A stretch of 64,000 bases of DNA. It comes from Chryseosolibacter histidinae (GTDB lineage: Bacteria; Bacteroidota; Bacteroidia; Cytophagales; Cyclobacteriaceae). The DNA lies in the NCBI RefSeq assembly GCF_018598225.1, contig NZ_JAHESF010000033.1, positions 1 to 64,000 on the forward strand, written 5' to 3'. The position numbers and the translations under genes were made by a program. Below, piece after piece: positions 58,027 through 64,000 of the stretch (position 1 is the first letter of the stretch; every line of letters begins with the position of its first letter). The notes beneath the pieces were generated by a model. The model was given only the letters and a program-made list of their open reading frames with translations. It had not been told where the DNA came from and made no database searches.

Positions 58027-60422
58027 ACCGAACGATCCGCAAAGTTGCGGTACTGGGCTCAGGAATTATGGGCTCACGCATCGCCTGTCACTTCGCAAAC
58101 ATTGGTGTTGAAGTACTGCTGCTCGACATTGCACCGAAAGAACTTACCGAGGAGGAAAAGAAAAAAAATCTGACCCTAGATAGCCCCGCGGTCAAGAACA
58201 GAATTGTACAAAGCTCTTTCGACTCGACTTTGAAGTCGAACCCGGCACCGCTCTATGATAAGAGATTTGCTTCGCGCATCAGGCTGGGAAATTTCACTGA
58301 CGATATGGCGAAGATCAAGGACTACGACTGGACCATAGAAGTGGTAGTGGAGAATCTCGACATCAAGAAAAAAGTATACACCGAAGTGGAAAAATTCCGG
58401 AAGCCCGGAACACTGATCACCTCCAATACATCGGGCATTCCAATTCATCTGATGGCCGAAGGAAGAAGCGACGACTTTCAGAAACATTTCTGCGGAACAC
58501 ACTTCTTCAATCCGCCGCGGTACCTGAAGTTGCTGGAGATCATTCCCACACCGAAGACAGATCCGGAGATCGTAAAATTCCTGATGCACTACGGTGACCT
58601 TTATCTCGGCAAAACCACCGTGCTCTGCAAAGATACGCCGGCCTTCATCGCCAACCGTGTTGGAATTTACGGGATCCTGAAAGCGGTCGACTCCATGCGC
58701 AAGCTAGACCTGAACATCGATGAGATCGACAAGCTTACCGGTCCGGTGATCGGCAGGCCGAAATCAGCAACGTTCAGAACTTCTGATGTGGTGGGCCTCG
58801 ATACACTGATCAAAGTAGCGAACGGACTCTATGCCGGACTGCCCAATGACGAGGGCCGTGAAATGTTCAAGATGCCGGAAGCCATCAACAAGCTGGAGCA
58901 GAACAAATGGCTGGGCGATAAAACAGGTCAGGGATTTTATAAAAAAGTAAAAGGCGCGAAAGGAGAGAGCGAGATCCTTACCCTCGATCTCAAAACCTTT
59001 GAATACAAGCCGAAAGCGAAGGCGAAATTTGCCACGCTTGAAACCACCAAGACCATCGACAACCTGAAAGAGCGCTTCAAGGTTTTGTTTGCCGGAAAGG
59101 ACAAAGCCGGAGAATTTTACCGCGACTCTTTTTACGGACTGTTCCAGTATGTGAGCAATCGCATTCCCGAGATCGCAGACGAGCTTTATAAAATTGACGA
59201 TGCTGTATGCGCGGGTTTTGGTTGGGAGGTTGGTCCTTTCGAAACCTGGGATGCTGTTGGCGTGGAGCAAACGGTGAAGAACATGGAGGGCATGGGCTAC
59301 AAGCCGAAGCAGTGGGTGTACGACATGCTGGCCTCCGGTAACAAGAGCTTCTACAAAGTGGAAGGTGGCCAACGCAAATATTACGATATCCCATCGAAGT
59401 CATACAAGCAGATCGCGGGTAAAGAAGAGTTCATCATCCTCGAGAACCTGAGCGATAAGATCGTATGGAAGAATGCCGAATCGAAAGTGACTGACCTCGG
59501 CGACGGTGTGATCAATTTCTCATGGCACAGCAAGAGCTACACCCTGGGCAGCTCTGTGATAGAAGGTCTGAACAAAGCCGTCGACCTGGCGGAGAAAAAT
59601 TACCGCGGTCTTGTGGTGGGACACCAGGGTGCGGATTTTTCGCTGGGTGCAAACCTGGGCCTTGTGTTCATGTACGCCATCGAGCAGGATTACGATGAGA
59701 TCGATTTTATGGTGCGCGCATTTCAGAATTCAACCATGCGCCTTCGTTACTCATCCGTACCCGTAGTGGTTTGTCCGCAGGGAAGAACCCTCGGCGGAGG
59801 TTGCGAGATGACGCTGCACGCAGACATTGTGCAGGCTGCAGCCGAAACTTATGTTGGCCTTGTTGAAGTGGGTGTGGGCCTGATCCCCGGTGGCGGCGGA
59901 ACCAAAGAATTTACCAAACGTGTTTCAGACTCGTTGCAGGAAGGTGATGTGGAGCTCAACGCCTTGCAGAATGCTTTCATGAACATCGCTACGGCAAAAG
60001 TGGCGTTGTCTGCGGAAGAGGCCCGCGAGATGAAGATCCTCCGCTCGCATGACAGGATCTCTATCAACCGCGACCGTCAGATCGCAGATGCGAAACAGGC
60101 TGCGATCGAGCTGGCCGAAGCAGGTTATACCATGCCGCTACAGGCAAAAAATATTAAAGTACAGGGAAGAACAGGCATGGCGCTGTTCATGGCCGGCGTC
60201 AACGGCATGCGCATGGGCAACTACATCTCAGACCACGACGCGAAGATCGCCATGAAGATCGCCAACGTAATGTGCGGCGGAGATCTCACGGCGCCACAGG
60301 AAGTAAGTGAGCAATACCTCCTCGACCTGGAGCGTGAAGCCTTTGTTTCCCTCTGCGGAGAGAAGAAGACACTTGAAAGAATTCAGTCTATTCTCACGGG
60401 AGGAAAGCCATTGCGGAATTAA
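58023..60422 (+). CDS. 3-hydroxyacyl-CoA dehydrogenase / enoyl-CoA hydratase fusion
   Basis: A bifunctional beta-oxidation enzyme of 799 residues. The N-terminal dehydrogenase half has the NAD motif VAVLGSGIMGSRIACHFANI (residues 8-27), GTHFFNPPRYLKLLEIIP and the helical 3HCDH domain to about 410. The C-terminal half is an enoyl-CoA hydratase fold with HQGADFSLGANLGLVF and GGGCEMTLHADIVQAAAETY then GLVEVGVGLIPGGGGTKEF. The order, dehydrogenase first, is the reverse of E. coli FadB. It sits with a thiolase and an acyl-CoA dehydrogenase, giving a complete cycle in one operon. The start overlaps the marR stop. Confidence 0.94.
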   Translation: MNRTIRKVAVLGSGIMGSRIACHFANIGVEVLLLDIAPKELTEEEKKKNLTLDSPAVKNRIVQSSFDSTLKSNPAPLYDKRFASRIRLGNFTDDMAKIKDYDWTIEVVVENLDIKKKVYTEVEKFRKPGTLITSNTSGIPIHLMAEGRSDDFQKHFCGTHFFNPPRYLKLLEIIPTPKTDPEIVKFLMHYGDLYLGKTTVLCKDTPAFIANRVGIYGILKAVDSMRKLDLNIDEIDKLTGPVIGRPKSATFRTSDVVGLDTLIKVANGLYAGLPNDEGREMFKMPEAINKLEQNKWLGDKTGQGFYKKVKGAKGESEILTLDLKTFEYKPKAKAKFATLETTKTIDNLKERFKVLFAGKDKAGEFYRDSFYGLFQYVSNRIPEIADELYKIDDAVCAGFGWEVGPFETWDAVGVEQTVKNMEGMGYKPKQWVYDMLASGNKSFYKVEGGQRKYYDIPSKSYKQIAGKEEFIILENLSDKIVWKNAESKVTDLGDGVINFSWHSKSYTLGSSVIEGLNKAVDLAEKNYRGLVVGHQGADFSLGANLGLVFMYAIEQDYDEIDFMVRAFQNSTMRLRYSSVPVVVCPQGRTLGGGCEMTLHADIVQAAAETYVGLVEVGVGLIPGGGGTKEFTKRVSDSLQEGDVELNALQNAFMNIATAKVALSAEEAREMKILRSHDRISINRDRQIADAKQAAIELAEAGYTMPLQAKNIKVQGRTGMALFMAGVNGMRMGNYISDHDAKIAMKIANVMCGGDLTAPQEVSEQYLLDLEREAFVSLCGEKKTLERIQSILTGGKPLRN

Positions 60423-60430
60423 AATGCAGG

Positions 60431-60503
60431 TCCCGCAGATCACGCTGATGAACGCAGATAAAGGCACACTAAAATCTGCGCCTATCTGCGGAATCCGCAG
60501 GAA
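60431..60503. repeat. Palindromic interspersed repeat, family A, copy 5
   Basis: TCCCGCAGAT (60431-60440) with further CGCAGAT at 60453-60459, then AAATCTGCG and ATCTGCGGAATCCGCAGGA near 60473-60501. The ends are degenerate but the design matches the other copies. It lies in the spacer between two operon genes, so it is transcribed. Confidence 0.7.
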
Positions 60504-60554
60504 ACAATCTGCACTATAAACGAAGAGAAAACATTGACGATTAAAACTAAAGAT

Positions 60555-61730
60555 ATGGATGCATATATCGTTGCGGCGAAAAGAACAGCAAACACTCGTG
60601 CTAAAAAAGGCGGATTTCGTTTTACCCGTCCTGATGATTTTGCGACAGACCTGATCAAGGCGCTGGTAAAATCTGTTCCTGGCCTGGAGAACAAAATGAT
60701 CGATGACCTCATTGTTGGCAATGCCGTTCAGGAAGCGGAGCAGGGCATGCAGATGGGAAGGATGATCGCCCTGATGGCGCTGGGTATCGACAACGCTGGC
60801 ATGGTGATCAACCGTTACTGTGGATCGGGCATTGAAGCGATCCACATTGCTTCGGCGAAAGTGCAGGCCGGCATGGCAGACTGCATTATTGCGGGAGGTA
60901 CCGAATCTATGTCGCTGGTGCCGGTGATGGGCTGGAAGACGGCGCTTAATTATACCGTTGCCAAAGAGAACCCAACCTATTATACCAGCATGGGCTTAAC
61001 CGCCGAGCAGGTTGCCGCGCAATACAAGATCTCGCGTGAAGACCAGGACCGTTTTGCGTATGAATCGCACATGAAAGCCATCAAGGCACAGCAGGAGGGA
61101 AAGTTCAAAGAAGAGATCGTGCCCATCACCACCAAAGAGATCTATGTGGATGAGAACAACAAGAAGAAAACGCGCGAGTTTGTAGTGGATACCGATGAAA
61201 GCCCGAGGGCCGATACCAACATGGACGTGCTGGCAAAACTCAAACCTGTGTTTGCGTTGGGTGGATCGGTTACGGCCGGAAATTCTTCACCTACCACTGA
61301 TGGCGCCGCGTTTGCCGTGGTGATGTCGGAGCGCCTTGTGAAACAGCTCAACCTGAAACCCATTGCGCGCCTGATGAGCTACGCGGTGGCTGGTGTTGAT
61401 CCGCGCATTATGGGTATAGGACCGGTGAAAGCAGTACCGAAAGCGCTTGAAAGAGCGGGACTGAAACTGAACGACATCGACCTGATCGAATTGAACGAAG
61501 CGTTCGCAGCACAGTCGCTGGCCGTGGTTCGTGACCTGAACATTGATCCGGCCAAACTGAATGTGAACGGAGGGGCTATTGCAATGGGCCATCCGCTCGG
61601 AAGCTCGGGAGGACGTTTGTCGCTCACGCTCTTAAATGAATTAAGAAGAAGAAATAAGAAGTACGGAATGGTAACGGCCTGCGTCGGCGGCGGACAAGGC
61701 GTGGCCGGGATCTACGAACTTCTGAATTGA
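60555..61730 (+). CDS. fadA: Acetyl-CoA acyltransferase (thiolase)
   Basis: The last step of beta-oxidation, cleaving 3-ketoacyl-CoA. I chose ATG 60555 because MDAYIVAAKRTANTRAKKGG is a typical thiolase start; the longer frame from 60534 runs into the repeat-rich spacer. Catalytic C89 is in INRYCGSGIEAIHIA. The C-terminal motifs are GGAIAMGHPLGSSGGR (His) and TACVGGGQGVAGI (Cys). At 391 residues it has the usual thiolase length. It forms an operon with the upstream fusion enzyme and the downstream acyl-CoA dehydrogenase. Confidence 0.95.
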   Translation: MDAYIVAAKRTANTRAKKGGFRFTRPDDFATDLIKALVKSVPGLENKMIDDLIVGNAVQEAEQGMQMGRMIALMALGIDNAGMVINRYCGSGIEAIHIASAKVQAGMADCIIAGGTESMSLVPVMGWKTALNYTVAKENPTYYTSMGLTAEQVAAQYKISREDQDRFAYESHMKAIKAQQEGKFKEEIVPITTKEIYVDENNKKKTREFVVDTDESPRADTNMDVLAKLKPVFALGGSVTAGNSSPTTDGAAFAVVMSERLVKQLNLKPIARLMSYAVAGVDPRIMGIGPVKAVPKALERAGLKLNDIDLIELNEAFAAQSLAVVRDLNIDPAKLNVNGGAIAMGHPLGSSGGRLSLTLLNELRRRNKKYGMVTACVGGGQGVAGIYELLN

Positions 61731-61733
61731 TCT

Positions 61734-61765
61734 CATATCTCACATCTCAATACTCAAATCTATTT
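61734..61765. repeat. TCTCA-type short direct repeats
   Basis: ATCTCATATCTCACATCTCA then TACTCAAATCT is a short-period repeat (period 7-10) in the spacer before the acyl-CoA dehydrogenase. It is of the same style as the arrays near 83, 20578 and 38582. Confidence 0.5.
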
Positions 61766-61771
61766 CACGAT

Positions 61772-63574
61772 ATGGCAGCAGCAACAGAAACTAAAAAAGC
61801 GATCAAGGGAGGGGAGTTCCTGATCCGCGACACGGAAGCACACGAGATCTTCATTCCTGAAGATTTTAATGAAGAGCAGAAAATGATCGAACAGCAGTGT
61901 AAGGATTTTCTTGCAAAAGAAGTTTTTCCGCGGCTCGATGAGATCGACTCGATGAAAGATGGTAAGCTCATGCCGTCACTGCTTGATAAAGCGGGCGAGC
62001 TGGGTTTGCTTGGAACTTCTGTACCTGCTGAATACGGCGGCTTTGGAATGGACTTCAACACCACCATGCTTGTGGCGGAAGTAATTGGCGCCGGTCACTC
62101 GGTAGCAGTGGCACTGTCGGCCCATACCGGCATCGGTACATTGCCCATTATATACTATGGAAACGAGGAGCAAAAGAAAAAATATCTTCCCAAGCTGGCC
62201 ACCGGAGAATATAAAGCTGCCTACTGTTTAACTGAACCGGATTCAGGATCAGATGCTAATTCCGGAAAAACAAAAGCGGTGTTATCGAAAGATGGAAAAC
62301 ACTACGTGATCAACGGTCAGAAAATGTGGATCACCAACGGCGGCTTTGCTGATATATACATTGTGTTTGCCAAGATCGACAACGATAAAAACCTCAGTGC
62401 CTTCATCGTTGAGAAAGCTTTTGGCGGTATCACCATGAACGAGGAGGAGCACAAGATGGGTATCAAAGGATCTTCCACCCGCCAGATCTTTTTCAACGAC
62501 TGCAAAGTGCCGGTTGAGAACCTGCTCTCTGAACGGGAGAATGGATTCAAGATCGCGGTGAATATCCTGAATGTTGGTCGTATCAAGCTGGCAGTTGCGG
62601 CGATCGGCGGCAGCAAAAAAACCATTTCTACGGCCATCAACTACGCGAAAGAAAGAAAGCAGTTCGGAACGCAGATTGCAAACTTTGGTGCTATCAAGCA
62701 TAAGATCGCCGAAATGGTGGTGAAAGTTTATGCGAGCGAGTCGGCCTGTTATCGCGCGGGCCAGAATGTTGACGATGCTTACAACGCGTTGGTGGCAGGT
62801 GGCCTGGAATCGGCGAAAGCCAAGCTCAAATCACTGGAAGATTTTGCCATTGAATGCGCCATCATGAAAGTGCACGGCTCGGAGGTGCTTGATTTTGTGG
62901 TAGACGAAGGTGTGCAGATATACGGCGGGATGGGTTTTTCTGCTGAAGGGCCTATGGACCGCGCCTATCGCGATGCCCGCATCAACCGCATCTTCGAAGG
63001 TACCAACGAGATCAACCGTATGCTCACCATCGACATGCTGATGAAACGGGCTATGAAAGGCCAGCTCGACCTGATGACGCCGGCCATGGCGGTGCAGAAA
63101 GAGCTGATGGCGATACCTGATTTTGGCGCCAGCGACGATTCAGCCGTTTTTGCCAAAGAGAAAAAAGCGCTCCAGAACCTCAAAAAAGCAGGTTTGATGG
63201 TTGCCGGCGCAGCGGTTCAGAAATTTATGATGAAGCTTTCAGACGAGCAGGAGGTGCTGATGAACCTTGCCGATATGCTGATCGAGGCTTACGTGGCGGA
63301 ATCTACATTACTGCGCGTGGAAAAACTGATTGGCCTGCGGGGCGAAGCAAATTGCCAGATCGAGAAGGAAATAGCGATTGTTTACCTGCACGAGGCTGTT
63401 GAAAAGGCCGCTTCTGCCGGAAAACAAGCGATTTATGCCTTTGCTGAAGGAGATGAGCTGCGCCTGATGTTGCTCGGCCTGAAACGTTTCACCAAGATGG
63501 AACCGTATAACCTGAAAGAGGCCAGAAGAAAGATCGCCGGTTATGCCATCGACAAGGGAGAATATCCCTTTTAA
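61772..63574 (+). CDS. Acyl-CoA dehydrogenase (long form)
   Basis: FAD-linked first step of beta-oxidation; 600 residues, longer than the 380-residue short forms because of a C-terminal extension of about 180 residues with another helical domain. I chose ATG 61772 (MAAATETKKAIKGGEFLIRD); the upstream ATG at 61727 lies in the TCTCA repeat. Family blocks are YCLTEPDSGSDANSGKTKA, NGQKMWITNGG, the signature ESACYRAG and the catalytic glutamate block IFEGTNEINRML. It completes the beta-oxidation set with the thiolase and fusion enzyme. The electron acceptor (ETF) genes are not in the window. Confidence 0.94.
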   Translation: MAAATETKKAIKGGEFLIRDTEAHEIFIPEDFNEEQKMIEQQCKDFLAKEVFPRLDEIDSMKDGKLMPSLLDKAGELGLLGTSVPAEYGGFGMDFNTTMLVAEVIGAGHSVAVALSAHTGIGTLPIIYYGNEEQKKKYLPKLATGEYKAAYCLTEPDSGSDANSGKTKAVLSKDGKHYVINGQKMWITNGGFADIYIVFAKIDNDKNLSAFIVEKAFGGITMNEEEHKMGIKGSSTRQIFFNDCKVPVENLLSERENGFKIAVNILNVGRIKLAVAAIGGSKKTISTAINYAKERKQFGTQIANFGAIKHKIAEMVVKVYASESACYRAGQNVDDAYNALVAGGLESAKAKLKSLEDFAIECAIMKVHGSEVLDFVVDEGVQIYGGMGFSAEGPMDRAYRDARINRIFEGTNEINRMLTIDMLMKRAMKGQLDLMTPAMAVQKELMAIPDFGASDDSAVFAKEKKALQNLKKAGLMVAGAAVQKFMMKLSDEQEVLMNLADMLIEAYVAESTLLRVEKLIGLRGEANCQIEKEIAIVYLHEAVEKAASAGKQAIYAFAEGDELRLMLLGLKRFTKMEPYNLKEARRKIAGYAIDKGEYPF

Positions 63575-63611
63575 GAATGTGAACAGCTGGCTGTACAGAT
63601 TTGAACAAAAG

Positions 63612-63636
63612 CCCCGGACTTTCCGGGGTTTTTCTT
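63612..63636 (+). terminator. Intrinsic terminator after the beta-oxidation operon
   Basis: CCCCGGA (63612-63618) pairs with TCCGGGG (63622-63628) around a CTT loop, then TTTTTCTTTT. Confidence 0.88.
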
Positions 63637-63711
63637 TTAAATCACGCTGAAAACTGCGTTTTGGTAATCTGGAATGGGCTTTGATTATTTTAAAGTCAAA
63701 CCATTACTGCT

Positions 63712-64000
63712 ATGATAACCAAGACCATCGGCACCATTTTCATTGTTCTGATCTGCATCATTATGTTCCCGGTAGCGCTTGGGCTTGTCGGTGGTGCGTT
63801 TGGCATCGTGATAGGGGTTATCGGTGCGGTGTTCGGAGCCATGGCCGGAGCTATCGGTGGCATTTTCGGCGCGATCTTCGGCATTTTCGGATGGATGTTC
63901 GACGGTCTTTTCAACTGGCACGGACCCTTTCACTTTTTCAGATGCAACATATTTACCCTTGCCGCCATTGTGCTGGTAGTAGCGCTGCTGGTGAGAGACA
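63712..64000 (+). CDS. Glycine/phenylalanine-rich membrane protein (truncated by window end)
   Basis: ATG 63712 opens a frame that runs off the window after 96 codons. It reads MITKTIGTIFIVLICIIMFP, then Gly/Ala/Phe-rich membrane stretches (GAVFGAMAGAIGGIFGAIFG), FDGLFNWHGPFHFFR and another hydrophobic segment. It resembles small phage-shock-like membrane proteins of this phylum, but I cannot name it. It follows the terminator, so it is a new transcription unit. Confidence 0.7.
   Translation, partial: MITKTIGTIFIVLICIIMFPVALGLVGGAFGIVIGVIGAVFGAMAGAIGGIFGAIFGIFGWMFDGLFNWHGPFHFFRCNIFTLAAIVLVVALLVRD

Noticed and set aside
1-64000. tRNA, rRNA, CRISPR array, insertion sequence or prophage
   Set aside because: No cloverleaf, regular spacer array, transposase or phage gene was seen on either strand.

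Overview
The window looks like a Bacteroidota chromosome, probably Cytophagia-like. The phylum evidence is a GldJ gliding/T9SS lipoprotein, a PG_1098-type methyltransferase, DUF4175 and DUF3500 proteins, many SpII lipoproteins, and promoters of the phylum type (TTTG, about 19 bases, then TAnnTTTG). GC content looks close to 50%. I see no tRNA, rRNA, CRISPR array, transposase or prophage. The order within the phylum is a guess.

Layout: (1) 0.1-5.3 kb holds tpx, then a plus-strand run (DUF3500 protein, exported unknown, GNAT, ICMT-like methyltransferase) and a sulfatase whose lipoprotein signal sits in another frame. (2) 11.0-5.3 kb, minus strand, is a tight operon dinB - dacB (PBP4) - GH3 - hutG - hutF - GNAT, joining cell-wall turnover with the last two steps of histidine breakdown. 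(3) 14.3-11.2 kb, minus, carries a DksA-like protein, scpB and an RluB-type pseudouridine synthase with a 295-residue disordered tail. (4) 14.5-31.1 kb is mixed: isoaspartyl peptidase, a 1.2k-residue lamin-tail protein, asd, an orphan solute-binding protein, an ECF sigma factor with a membrane partner, an ABC permease, a catalytic/non-catalytic M16 pair, a BaiN-type flavoprotein and a LAB_N membrane protein. (5) 31.2-38.4 kb has the methyltransferase with a small upstream ORF, thioredoxin-like lipoprotein, mfd and gldJ. (6) 39.4-51.2 kb is almost all plus strand: AhpD-like protein, DUF4175, RsbW-like ATPase, ybeY, mnmG, methyltransferase, Ig-like lipoprotein and a TPR protein. (7) 57.2-51.4 kb, minus: PadR regulator and two MacB/FtsX-type permeases, one with a broken N-terminal domain. 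(8) 57.6-63.6 kb, plus: MarR regulator and a fatty-acid beta-oxidation operon. A cut-off membrane protein ends the window.

The most notable signal is at 44.5-49.4 kb. Three parS-like 16-mers flank or lie near mnmG, and the 258-base gap at 49.1-49.35 kb with its edges carries a dense cluster of DnaA-box-like 9-mers followed by a 40-base, about 95% AT block. Together they suggest a replication origin with its ParB-loading zone, with no dnaA or parB nearby. Base skew sampled by eye is compatible with this but is only a few lines.

Intergenic space is heavily populated by palindromic and short-period repeats: five copies of a CCCGCAGAT...ATCTGCGGG element, a 166-base imperfect palindrome, a duplicated terminator module, and short direct-repeat arrays abutting gene 3' ends.
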